Shown: positions 10,522 through 20,215 of the stretch, piece by piece | Layout: every line of letters begins with the position of its first letter | How positions within the stretch are numbered: position 1 is the stretch's first letter | Origin: Azolla caroliniana | Taxonomy: Eukaryota > Polypodiophyta | Length of the DNA: 64,000 nt | Assembly: GCA_043228905.1 (NCBI GenBank) | Contig: JBHGNT010000012.1 | Coordinates: 13,702,001-13,766,000, forward strand | Direction of reading: 5' to 3' | Translations under genes and position numbers: made by a program | The notes under the pieces: generated by a model | Seen by the model: the letters and a program-made list of their open reading frames with translations, nothing else | Told to the model about the DNA's origin: nothing | Databases searched by the model: none

Positions 10522-13461
10522 ATTGGTATTAGAGTGACCTTGCTATCCGGCAGCAATGAACAACAAAAAGCTGAAGAAAAGAAGTTGACTAGCTAAAAGG
10601 AGAAGACCGAGCCAACAACATCTTCCAGAAAAAACGACAACATAGTCCAACATTAGTGTGGAAATCTAGAAGTTCGATGGAAAGAACTTCGCCTTGTGGA
10701 AGGAAATGATGCAAGATGTGTTGATAATCCCGTGACAAATAGAAGCCATATGACATAATGCTTGACCTGCTTCAGTGTTAACCGGGGAGTGGAGATCCCT
10801 GGACAAAATCACTAGATCCACCATTAGAATGCACCTCCTCCCAAGGGATGAACTTTGAAGAAGAAGTTAAAGTCCTTGCCCTCCTTTCGAGCTTTGTCGG
10901 CAAGTTGGGAGGTATTCTGCACGACATTCGCGAATACATGTCCGAATCTCAATTTGGACAAGACAATCAGACAAGTTCTCACTAAGGATATTCGGTGAAA
11001 ATCAATGGGCTTCACCATCGACGAATCAGCAGAAGCCCACTACTCGGCTGATCCGATCAGATGAATCAACCAATCGAAAGATAAGCCAAAAGAATCGGCC
11101 GAAGCACCAATCAACCAAGAAGGAGGGACAATCATTAAAGGTCAAAATCAAGGAATGGCCAGTCAAACGCCTTCTACACACATTGTAGAAAGGTCGGTCA
11201 CAACATTTCTAACTGCTTGTTGATAAAAAGAAAAGAGAAAGGTTGTTGATTCAATCAGACGACAAAACAGTCTGATTCGAACCGTTCTCCTACTAGCACC
11301 CAAGTCAATGTTGCAGACTCCCGAACGGAAGAAATCCTTTCTCGAGAGGACTCTATGATCGGAGAAGTCCTATATAGTGTGCATGACACGTAACGTGGTT
11401 GCTGGACTCCGGTACCACTTTTCACGTAACCCTCGATATTGAATGACTTTCGGACTATTCGATCGGAGCTAGCAACACAGTCGAACTTGGCAACGGGCAA
11501 GAGTGTGTAATCGTAGGGATCGACAAGGTCTCCATTACATTGCTGAATGGCAATACAATCACCTGCACTGATTCCGACACGTACCGAGCTGAAGAGGAGT
11601 CTCGTCTTCATTGGCATGCTAGCCGAAACCGAGTATCAGACAACTCTAAGTGAGTCGTCATGGACGATCAGTCGGGGGAACATGAAAATCGGTTGTGGAC
11701 ACAAGTACAACAACTTGTACGCACTGATGGCAATCAATCTAGAAGGGATCATTAACATAGTCGATTCGTCATAATCAAATTTATGACATGGCTGAGTTGA
11801 CCATATGTCTCAAGCCGGATTGGACCAATTGGTAGCGATCGGCTACATCCTGAAACTCCAGATGAAGACGGACTTTTGCGAGCGTTCTCGTTACGGGAAA
11901 CAGATCCAAAGTCCACACTCTCTCCATTATGAGACAATACAACACCCCCTAGAGCTTGTACACACTAATACCTAAACAGTCTCTAGGTGGTGCCTGATAC
12001 TTCATCACATTCGTGGATGATTGTTCTTGGAAAGTTTGGGCCTATTTGATTAGGTTGAAAGACGAGGTGCTCGAGGTCTTCACTTGGTGGCTAGCCGAAG
12101 TGAAGAACCGATCATGATATAGAGTGAAGATATTTTGATCCGACAATGGAGACAAGTACACCTCTCGAGCATTCAAACAATATGTGTTTGAAAAAGGAAT
12201 CCGGCATAAGAGAACCGTTTCATACTGTAAAGAATCGGATATGATATTGTGCAACGGAAGAGATGTGTGTTATGTGTATGTGTGAGAGGAAAGAGATGAG
12301 AGAAGAGAGAACACAAGATAGATTAGATAGAATGGAAAATAGAATACTCAAGAAGAAGGTGTATATTCACAAGGAGAATATGAGATACAAAAATGTAGCA
12401 TTACAAGGAGTCACAACCAACTTAGTATGAAGTAGGAGGAGGGTGCTTTATGTAGTCACCCTCTCTCTTCATTAACTAACTACAACAACCACTCTCTTGG
12501 GGAATGTGAAGACCCATTAGTCATGGGGAATATGAAACCCATTAGTTATGTGTCATAGAATATGGTTCTACAACACATAGTTAATGTGCAGAGAGTGGTA
12601 TGACTCTTGACCTTTGAGTGCTCATAGATGCTCAAAGGGTGTGTTCACACACAATGTTAGGTTGACCTTGATTCTCAACACATACTCTCCCATGTAGAAT
12701 GGCATGGCGGAACACATGAACCAGACAATCCAAGAGAGAGTGGCGGCAATGCTCCAACATTCCAGACTCAAGCTCGAATTCTAGGCTAAGGCAATATAGA
12801 CGGTTGTCTACTTAATAAATCTATTGCCATCGAGAGTAATGTGGCTCGAACTGCCATAGTCACTATGGTTCGGCAAAATGTCAAACTACGATAGGCCTCG
12901 AATTTTCAGAAGTGAAGCCTAGGTCTTTATCCCCAAGGAGAAGAGTACCAAGCTAGCGCTCTATGCACTTAAGTGCATATTTCTCGGTTATGGAACCGAT
13001 GGGGACTTCGGCTATAGACTATGGGATCCGGAGAATTGGAAACTAATCCAGAGTAGCGACATTGTCTTCAATGAAGACTCCATACTCTCTAGATGGACCC
13101 AGCCAAAAATCGGCAAAAGAGTCTCATTCGACTTATCGAATGAAAACGAGCCAACAAACCAAGCCGATTCGACGATTCGACAAACAGTCGAAGTCGACCT
13201 AGCCAGTGATCCCCTTGTCGAATCTGAATTGGCAAGAGGTCCACTAGTCGACTAAGAGATTGACAAGGGCTGAATCGGCAAAGATAGCCACAAGGGCTGA
13301 AGAGGGAAAATTGGCAAGAACCGGTAAAGCCAAAGGATGGCGATCGAAAAAAACTGAATTGACTGACTATGGCAAAGCTAAAAAGGGCAAAGTTGAAACA
13401 AACAGAGTTGAATCAACCAACTCGCCCAAATCAGTTAAGGTATTGAAAGGTTGAGCCGAGC
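10522..13461 (+). pseudogene. Element A gag-protease-integrase, decayed
   Basis: Gag remnants start near 10660 (FDGKNFALWKEMMQDV); a CCHC knuckle is traceable at 11165-11225; protease/GAG-pre-integrase traces follow at 11255-11900. The integrase core is recognisable from 11995 (DDCSWKVW, then SDNGDKYTSRAF) and resumes at 12686 after the solo LTR (NGMAEHMNQTIQERV), then YALKCIFLGYG. Dozens of stops. The last part, 13140-13461, is the charged linker before RT. Confidence 0.8.
12226..12680. mobile_element. Solo LTR, 455 bp, TSD CATAC
   Basis: It interrupts the integrase reading frame of element A between VSY and the NGMAEH motif. It begins TGTAAAGAATC and ends GATTCTCAACA (imperfect terminal inverted repeats, TG...CA) and is flanked by a perfect CATAC duplication at 12221-12225 and 12681-12685. 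It has no relative elsewhere in the window and no coding capacity. Orientation cannot be fixed from sequence alone. Confidence 0.9.
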
Positions 13462-13906
13462 TGTTACGGGCATGACCATATAATATCCCGTGGTAAGAAT
13501 TTACCGTAGTATTCTATACACGTGGATAAGTGTGAGGGTTAAACGAGAGTGTAAAGAAGGGGAGGATTACTTTTAATCCTCGGGATTGAGACAACCCATT
13601 AGGTCAAGTGTGAACATGCCTGGGGGCCTTGGGTATCGCTATAAATAAGAGGCCTAGCTACCCTCATTTGATCATGTTTTGACTACATCGAGACTCTGCT
13701 CGTGTGGTGGGTCAACTCTTGTAGCGAGCGCGCCAGCACCAGGTACGACTCGACGCCACGGCGGTGGTATGGGACGCCGATCGAGGCTCGAGTCCGTCTC
13801 GATCCCTTCGCTCGGGGGTGGTCGGGTGGATCGGCACCCTTCTTTCTCTTTCTCCTTTCTATCTTATCCTTATCTTAAGCTTACATTAGTACTATGATCT
13901 ATAATA
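13462..13906 (+). repeat. Element B 5' LTR (445 bp)
   Basis: Starts TGTTACGGG, ends CTATAATA (AACA expected from family member F, so the terminal CA is mutated in both B LTRs). TATAAATA at 13640-13647. Confidence 0.95.
13640..13647 (+). promoter_or_regulatory. TATA box in element B LTR
   Basis: TATAAATA in the middle of the LTR, conserved in the 3' LTR and in the F 3' LTR (GGCTATAAATATGAGG). Confidence 0.7.
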
Positions 13907-13908
13907 TT

Positions 13909-13919
13909 TGGTATCAGAT
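13909..13919 (+). other. Primer-binding site of element B
   Basis: TGGTATCAGAT, complementary to the initiator-methionine tRNA 3' end, two bases after the LTR. Confidence 0.8.
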
Positions 13920-14160
13920 TTTTTTACTAATGTTTCTTTGTTTTTCATTTGTCTTTTGATTGATGCTGATCGATCATTGTGCGGTTGGCCTTGATCCAGA
14001 CAACGATCAACAAAGAACTTCGGTAACTCTTTCCATATTTTTTTTTCTATTCTCTCTTCTCCCATCTAATCATGTGTTTAGTTTATATGTAATTTTTTCA
14101 TTAAGTCAATGATGTTGTAGTGGTCTTTAATTGATTATCTAAAACGTTTACATATGTGCA

Positions 14161-14404
14161 CGAGGTCAATACCTCGTTTGACATATTAATAATATGTGAT
14201 GAGTGTCGTATGCGTACGAGGTTAATACCTCAATTACGTATTACGATCACGAACATATGTTACGTTTGCGTATGAGTTTAATACCTTGATTTGTTGTAAA
14301 CGATATGCGTTTGGTCTCGTATGCGTAAGAGGTCAATACCTCCATTGCGTATTACGATGATCTCTTATTTGTGGATGTTTCGTGTGCGTAGAGGTATATA
14401 CCTC
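14161..14404 (+). repeat. 56 bp-period palindrome array in element B leader
   Basis: Five units, each with arms GAGGT/ACCTC around a 4 nt loop: 14162-14175 (outer arms extend to CGAGGT/ACCTCG), 14218-14231, 14274-14287 (degenerate), 14329-14342 and 14391-14404. Start-to-start spacings are 56, 56, 55 and 62. The sequence between units is also partly repeated (ATTRCGTATTACGAT). Confidence 0.9.
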
Positions 14405-15551
14405 GATTACGTATCTCGATCACATCATTTGTGGCTATTTACTATAACGATATGTTTAATATAGGCATATGTGGTCACATATATACGTATTTGATCGTAT
14501 ATATGTGATAAGTAAACATATGTGTATATTCATTATTACGTGATTATATCGAAAGTTGTCATGGTCGGGAAAAGGATGTTGGTGGCCATCCTTACATTTT
14601 TGTGAGAATGGTGTTGTCACCATCCCTTTTTCAACATTTTTTTATTGTTGATAACCCCGTTGACGACCTCGATTTTGTTACGTAAAGAAACGCCAATAGC
14701 CAAAATGATGTTGAGTACGTAGGGCTTGACCCACTTCAAGTGAGGTCGCTCCAATGACGCGCGTATCCAACATCCCTCCCTCGTTACATGGATACGATGC
14801 CACCATGAGCTCGTTCTTACGAGAGGCATTCGTAATGACGTGACCATGTGATGGCCCACATGAGCCTACTACGAAATGAGGGCTCATTTGGCTTGCCCAT
14901 TAGGTTGCACTTTGGCGTATGCCATCGTAATTACGAGACTTGAGGTTAGGTAACGTACCAACATAGTGATGGTAAATGAGGGCGAAATAAGGACCCTTGA
15001 CATATATGTTCTTTTAAAAAAACGTATATGATCAATTGCCTCGCATATCTCTTATACGCATCAAACATTAAGCATTCGAGAAGAGCAACTTACTTGGTTG
15101 GCTCAAGTGTTTAATGTATTTGTTCTCGAGGTCTCGAGTTCAAATATGACCACGACCATACAACATCCTTGATACATATGATTATAACACATGTTTAGAC
15201 TTAAGGTCTAAGTGCACCTCGGGGTCCTCGTAATAGGACTTAAAGAGCCGAAACCACTTATGTGGGCACCGAAACATAGTTTATTGTTAACATCTTTTTT
15301 CGTGTATAAACTATTCATGACGCGAACATACATGGTTGAGCCTCGGGGAGCCACCATGAAAAAATCGATATAGAGATCAGGGAAAGACATTTATTTGTCA
15401 CCCCCATGGTTTTTAAAACACCTTTGTGTTACCATAGTAACCTGATCTTGAACCTCATCTCATACGTCTAGAGGGGTATTTGTTGGGATTTCGGTCCCTC
15501 CGGATGGGATGTCCGGAGATGAATGACGGCAATCGCGGTTACGGTTACGGT

Positions 15552-15629
15552 CCCGGCTACGGAGCCGGATGATGAAGACCCCGGCTACGGAGCCGGATGC
15601 TGAAGACCCCGGTTACGGAGCCGGATGAC
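15552..15629 (+). repeat. 28 bp hairpin minisatellite in U3 of element C, 3 units
   Basis: Units of the form CCGGCTACGGAGCCGG plus ATGATGAAGACC. Each unit holds a 6 bp stem CCGGCT/AGCCGG with loop ACGG (CCGGTT in the last unit). The 3' LTR carries five units at the same place. Confidence 0.9.
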
Positions 15630-15731
15630 GTATGTACCCGGAGAGAGATCCGGATGTGGGGACATATTTGTGAATATGTTTGCCAAGGGCCCTTGAGGCT
15701 ATATTTGTAAATAGCCCGAAAGTCATATGTG

Positions 15732-15739
15732 TATAAATA
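15732..15739 (+). promoter_or_regulatory. TATA box of element C
   Basis: TATAAATA about 100 bp after the minisatellite; repeated in the 3' LTR at about 20524-20531. Confidence 0.7.
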
Positions 15740-16104
15740 TGACTTAGGGCAAACTGTTGTACGTGTTGTTGCTCATTTTCTGTTTTCACAAAGGGGGGGG
15801 GTGAAGAGAGCAGCCGAGAGAGAGAGAGAGAGAGAGAAAGAGGTCGACGCCTCTGTGTATTACCGCCGCCTGTGGCGAAGACAGTGAGCCCAAGGTTGTT
15901 GCCTTGTAGCTACACCTTTTGTACATCTCTGTTCATAGTGATAGTTGGAGTTTGAGGACTCCCGTGGTTTTTCCCATTTAGGGTTTTCCACGTAAAACAC
16001 TCTGTGTACTCTTCTCTCTACTGTCTTCGTGCATTGTGTATTTTCCCGTTTTCTGTGATTTGATCCTATTCCTCGGTTGTGGCCGAGCACTGAGCGCAAC
16101 AAAG

Positions 16105-16116
16105 TGGTATCAGAGC
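16105..16116 (+). other. Primer-binding site of element C
   Basis: TGGTATCAGAGC, perfect 12 nt match to the initiator-methionine tRNA complement, three bases after the LTR. Confidence 0.9.
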
Positions 16117-16132
16117 GACGGTAACACAGAAA

Positions 16133-17014
16133 ATGGAAGGCGGCGGTAGTGGGCCTCCGGGCATGATGGTGTTGAACTCACAGAACTACGCCGACTGGAA
16201 GATAAAGATGGAAGACCTTCTCATCGTCCGAGACCTGTACGAACCGATCGACAATGCCGAGATACCCAAGGGGGTAATAGAGTCGGAGTGGAAGCTTCTG
16301 AACCGGAAAGCCGTAGCGACGATCCGGCAATATGTCGATGTAAGTGTCCTGCAACATGTGGCGAACGATACGAACGCCTATGAGATGTGGAAGAAGCTGT
16401 CGGGCCTCTATGAGAGGAAGAATGCGTTGAACCGGACCTCCCTGATGAGGAAGATAGTGAATCTCAAGTACCGGGACGGCGAGAATATGGTGGAACACGT
16501 GAGCACGTTCATGGGATTCGTGAACCAGCTTGCGGCGATCAAGTTCCCGTTGGAGGATGCAATGCAAGCCATCATTCTGATGTGTACATTGCCGGAAAGC
16601 TGGGAGAACTTGGTGGTGACTCTCAGCACCTCCTGCACCGAAGATAACTTGTCTCTACAAACGGTAAAGACAAGTATTCTAAATGAAGAAGCGCGTCGGA
16701 GAGATAAAGAACCGGCCACCGACTCGAAGGCGCTGCTTACCGAATCGGAACGGGGAAGACAATGGAACCGGAGTCCGCAAAGACGGGAGAAGTCGGGGAC
16801 CCGGTCGCAGTCAAGAGGAAGACCCACATGCTTCCACTGTGGGAAGCCGGGGCACTTCCGGAAGAATTGTCGGCATTACCGAAAGGACAACGGAGCCGAC
16901 GACACCGATTCGAAGAAGTCACCGGAGAGAAACGGTGCATACCGGGGAGCCACGGACCGGAGAGGTCCGGATCGGCGAGGGAGGACCGGAAAGGAACGAC
17001 GGCACTCGCGGTAA
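16133..17014 (+). CDS. gag: Element C Gag
   Basis: 293 residues, starting at the first ATG 16 nt after the primer site. Copia gag: N-terminal LNSQNYADWKIKMEDLL, middle YERKNALNRTSLMRKI and the ..L.YRDGENMVEHVSTF motif, then a basic Arg/Ser tract and the CCHC knuckle CFHCGKPGHFRKNC near residues 234-247. The product forms the virus-like particle and binds RNA. It ends in a basic tail at TAA 17012-17014, which overlaps a GTAAGT. It is in the +0 phase while pol is in the -1 phase. Confidence 0.92.
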   Translation: MEGGGSGPPGMMVLNSQNYADWKIKMEDLLIVRDLYEPIDNAEIPKGVIESEWKLLNRKAVATIRQYVDVSVLQHVANDTNAYEMWKKLSGLYERKNALNRTSLMRKIVNLKYRDGENMVEHVSTFMGFVNQLAAIKFPLEDAMQAIILMCTLPESWENLVVTLSTSCTEDNLSLQTVKTSILNEEARRRDKEPATDSKALLTESERGRQWNRSPQRREKSGTRSQSRGRPTCFHCGKPGHFRKNCRHYRKDNGADDTDSKKSPERNGAYRGATDRRGPDRRGRTGKERRHSR

Positions 17015-20000
17015 GTGAAGAAGAGATAATGCTCATTACCGAAGAGAGGGAGCTGAACCTTGCCGGTGAAGAGATGACCTGGGTGGTCGATTCCGGAGCG
17101 TCGTTCCACCTGACCCCGGAGAAGAAATACTTCTCATCCTACACAGCCGGTGAGCACGGCTGTGTCCGGATGGGAAATGAAGGTACATGCCGGATTGCCG
17201 GCATAGGAGACGTGTGGCTGATGACATCAACCGGATGCAAGATGCTGCTGAAGGATGTTCGACACGTTCCGGAGGTTCGATTGAACCTGATTTCGGCCGG
17301 GAGGCTAGATGATGAAGGCTACACAGGTAGCATCCGGAATGGTGTAATGAAGTTCAGCAAGGGGAGCCTGATAGTGGCTCGGGCCCGGAAGATCAACACA
17401 CTGTACCTGATGAATTCCCGGCTATGTCCGGAGGAGCTGAACGTGGCAGTCGATACTGCCGGTGAGTTGTGGCACAAGAGACTGTGTCACATGAGTGAGA
17501 AGGGGATGAAGAGGCTTGCAGAAGACAACCTCATTCCAGTGAAGCATGTGCACCTGGAGAGGTGCACCGATTGCCTGGCCGGTAAGCAGAACCGAACCTC
17601 CTTCCACTCAAGGCCACCGACGAGACGTAGCGCACCATTGGAGTTGGTGCACACTGACGTGTGTCAAGTAGAAACGAAGTCACATGGCGGAGCCCAGTAC
17701 TTCGTGACATTCATTGATGATCACAGCCGGAAGCTGTGGACGGCACCGTTGAAGACAAAGGACCAAGTGTTGTGCGTCTTCAAAGAACTCCACGCGAGAG
17801 TGGAAAGGGAATCCGGCAAGAAGCTGAAAGCGATACGAGCGGATAACGGAGGGGAATACCGGGGGCAGTTCACTGAGTACTGTCGCTCGAAGGGAATCCG
17901 GCTCGAGTTTACTGTGCCGAAGACGCCGGAACTGAACGGGCTGGCCGAGAGGATGAACCGGACCATAATGGAGAGGGTCCGGAGTATGCTGGCGCATGCG
18001 AAATTACCCAAGGGATTTTGGGCTGAGGCAATGTCGACGGCGACGTATGTGATAAATAGATCACCCTCAGTACCTTTGGACGGAGACACGCCGCAGAAAG
18101 TGTGGACCGGTAAGGAAGTGTCCTACCGGCACCTGAAGGTGTTCGGGTGTCTCGCATACGTGCATGTGGCAAAGGACCGGAGAGGAAAGTTAGATCCAAA
18201 GACCCGGCCATGCATATTCCTCGGTTACGGCGACGACGAGTTCGGCTACCGAGTATGGGACCCGGTCGACAAGAAGATATTCAGGAGTCGAGATATAATC
18301 TTCATGGAGGACAAGACACTCGCCGACTGGGAGTCGGAGAAGAAGATGAAGAGCTCCAAGTCGACCGGTGAGGATAAACTCTACGAGGAGCAGTCCCGAC
18401 CGGTAAGGGACCGGTTAGCACTCGAGGATCCGGCCGAAGACGGTGAAGAAACAGAACCGGCCGAAGAAGATGAAAATGATACCGGAACCGGCCACGATCC
18501 CGAAATGGATTCGGACGAAGAAGAATCGGAAGAACCGGTTACCGAAGCTCCGGAACGGAGATATCCTCTGAGAGAGAGAAGGGCCCCCCGGAGATTTCCG
18601 GAACCAGAGCACGTGCTGCTAACCGACGAGGGGGAGCCGGAGAGCTTTGAAGAAGCAAAGCATGACACCCAGAGCCGCAGGTGGTTGAGTGCCATGCAGG
18701 ACGAGATGGATTCCCTGCATGAGAACCACACATATGAACTTGTGGAGTTGCCGAAAGGAAAGCGGGCACTTCGAAACAAGTGGGTGTTCAAGCTGAAACC
18801 GGGAGATGCTGGAAACCCCCCGAGATACAAAGCCAGGATCGTGGTGAAGGGGTTTCAGCAGAAGAAGGGCGTCGACTTCGACGAGATATTTGCCCCGGTA
18901 GTGAAGATGACCTCCATCCGGACGGTGCTGAGCATAGCGGCAAGCATGGACCTCGAGGTAGAACAGATGGACGTGAAGACGGCATTCCTTCACGGTGACC
19001 TCGAAGAAGAGATCTACATGCAGCAACCGGAAGGATTCGAGAAGAGAGGGAAGGAGCACCTGGTATGCCGGTTGAAGAAGAGCCTTTACGGACTGAAGCA
19101 GGCTCCCCGGCAATGGTACCGGAAGTTCGACTCCTTCATGACCGACGAAGGGTACCTCAAAACGCAGTCCGACCACTGCGTGTTTGTGAAGAAGTTCGAA
19201 GGAGGAGACTTTCTAATACTCCTCCTGTACGTGGACGACATGTTGATCGTCGGACGGGACCAGGCCAAGATACGGATGTTGAAGAAGGCTCTTCACCGAA
19301 CCTTCTCAATGAAGGACTTGGGTCCGGCGAGGCAAATATTAGGGATGCACATCATCCGGGACCGGAAGAAGAAGCAGTTGTGGCTGTCACAGGAGAAGTA
19401 CGTGACAAAGGTGCTTCAACGGTTCAACATGTCGGAAGCAAGACCGGTTGGGTCAACCCTCCCGGCAAACTGCAAGTTGTCTAGCAAGCAAAGTCCCAAG
19501 ACAAAGGCTGAGAAGGAGGACATGATGAAAGTACCATATGCCTCTGCCGTCGGAAGCTTGATGTACGCAATGGTGTGTACAAGACCGGACATAGGATATG
19601 CAGTTGGAGTGGTGAGCCGGTACATGAGCAATCCCGGCAAAGAGCACTGGAACGCGGTCAAGTGGATACTCCGATACCTGAAGGGCACGGCAAACGTGTG
19701 CCTCCGATTCGGCTCCGGTAAGCCCGAACTCGACGGCTTTACCGACTCGGATATGTCGGCTGATGCAGATACCAGCCGGTCCACATCAGGGTATGTGATG
19801 ACGTATGCAGGGGGAGCTGTTTCGTGGCAGTCGAGGCTGCAGAAAACGGTTGCGTTGTCAACCACGGAGGCGGAGTACATGGCGGCTGTTGAAGCCGGCA
19901 AGGAAATAATATGGATGAAGGACTTCATTAGAGAGCTCGGTATCCGGCAGGAGGAGTACCGACTCTACTGCGACAGTCAGAGTGCCATCCACCTTGCGAA

Positions 20001-20205
20001 GAACGCGGCCTACCATTCCCGGACGAAACACATCCAACGTAGATACCACTGGATCCGGGAAAGGATAGAAGACAAGGAGTTCGTGCTGACGAAGATCCAC
20101 ACGGACGAGAACGGGTCGGATATGCTGACCAAGGTGCTCACACCCGACAAGCTGGAAGCATGCCGGAAGAGGATCGGGTTGGAGAGACATCCCATGCCGA
20201 AGTGA
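16762..20205 (+). CDS. pol: Element C Pol (protease-integrase-RT-RNase H), -1 phase to gag
   Basis: The frame has 1147 codons, but its first 80 or so only overlap gag; true Pol sequence starts near SEEEIMLITEE (about 17020). Protease VVDSGASFHLTP with Asp about 110; GAG-pre-integrase WHKRLCHMS...CTDCLAGK; integrase core HTDVC (298), FIDDH, RADNGGEY (360), NGLAERMNR (396); FLGYGDDEFGY; RT DVKTAFLHG, SLYGLKQAPRQWY and YVDDML (822); RNase H DGFTDSDM (994), STTEAEY (1033), CDSQSAIHLAKN (1069) and HIQRRYHWIRE. All catalytic residues I can check are present. Reaching Pol from Gag needs a -1 shift or splicing. Confidence 0.95.
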   Translation: MEPESAKTGEVGDPVAVKRKTHMLPLWEAGALPEELSALPKGQRSRRHRFEEVTGEKRCIPGSHGPERSGSAREDRKGTTALAVSEEEIMLITEERELNLAGEEMTWVVDSGASFHLTPEKKYFSSYTAGEHGCVRMGNEGTCRIAGIGDVWLMTSTGCKMLLKDVRHVPEVRLNLISAGRLDDEGYTGSIRNGVMKFSKGSLIVARARKINTLYLMNSRLCPEELNVAVDTAGELWHKRLCHMSEKGMKRLAEDNLIPVKHVHLERCTDCLAGKQNRTSFHSRPPTRRSAPLELVHTDVCQVETKSHGGAQYFVTFIDDHSRKLWTAPLKTKDQVLCVFKELHARVERESGKKLKAIRADNGGEYRGQFTEYCRSKGIRLEFTVPKTPELNGLAERMNRTIMERVRSMLAHAKLPKGFWAEAMSTATYVINRSPSVPLDGDTPQKVWTGKEVSYRHLKVFGCLAYVHVAKDRRGKLDPKTRPCIFLGYGDDEFGYRVWDPVDKKIFRSRDIIFMEDKTLADWESEKKMKSSKSTGEDKLYEEQSRPVRDRLALEDPAEDGEETEPAEEDENDTGTGHDPEMDSDEEESEEPVTEAPERRYPLRERRAPRRFPEPEHVLLTDEGEPESFEEAKHDTQSRRWLSAMQDEMDSLHENHTYELVELPKGKRALRNKWVFKLKPGDAGNPPRYKARIVVKGFQQKKGVDFDEIFAPVVKMTSIRTVLSIAASMDLEVEQMDVKTAFLHGDLEEEIYMQQPEGFEKRGKEHLVCRLKKSLYGLKQAPRQWYRKFDSFMTDEGYLKTQSDHCVFVKKFEGGDFLILLLYVDDMLIVGRDQAKIRMLKKALHRTFSMKDLGPARQILGMHIIRDRKKKQLWLSQEKYVTKVLQRFNMSEARPVGSTLPANCKLSSKQSPKTKAEKEDMMKVPYASAVGSLMYAMVCTRPDIGYAVGVVSRYMSNPGKEHWNAVKWILRYLKGTANVCLRFGSGKPELDGFTDSDMSADADTSRSTSGYVMTYAGGAVSWQSRLQKTVALSTTEAEYMAAVEAGKEIIWMKDFIRELGIRQEEYRLYCDSQSAIHLAKNAAYHSRTKHIQRRYHWIRERIEDKEFVLTKIHTDENGSDMLTKVLTPDKLEACRKRIGLERHPMPK

Positions 20206-20215
20206 AGGGGGAGTT
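20200..20215 (+). other. Polypurine tract of element C
   Basis: GAAGTGAAGGGGGAGTT, overlapping the pol stop codon and touching the 3' LTR. Confidence 0.85.

Larger units (their letters stand above)
15481..16101 (+). repeat. Element C 5' LTR (621 bp)
   Basis: Starts TGTTGGGATTTCGG, ends GAGCGCAACA. Contains a 28 bp minisatellite (three units), TATA box, a G9 run at 15793-15801, a (GA)n run and the copia block CCGTGGTTTTTCCC...GGGTTTTCCACG. Confidence 0.95.

Noticed and set aside
14161-14404. Repeat array resembling a CRISPR
   Set aside because: Eukaryotic retroelement leader; units are imperfect, the inter-unit sequence is itself repeated, and copies sit in identical positions in F and at 1-92.
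16105-16116. tRNA gene
   Set aside because: Only the 12 nt primer-binding complement is present; no tRNA fold at any primer site in the window.
16762-17014. Canonical -1 slippery heptamer in the gag-pol overlap of C
   Set aside because: No X XXY YYZ in the gag phase was found; the recoding claim rests on the conserved phase only.
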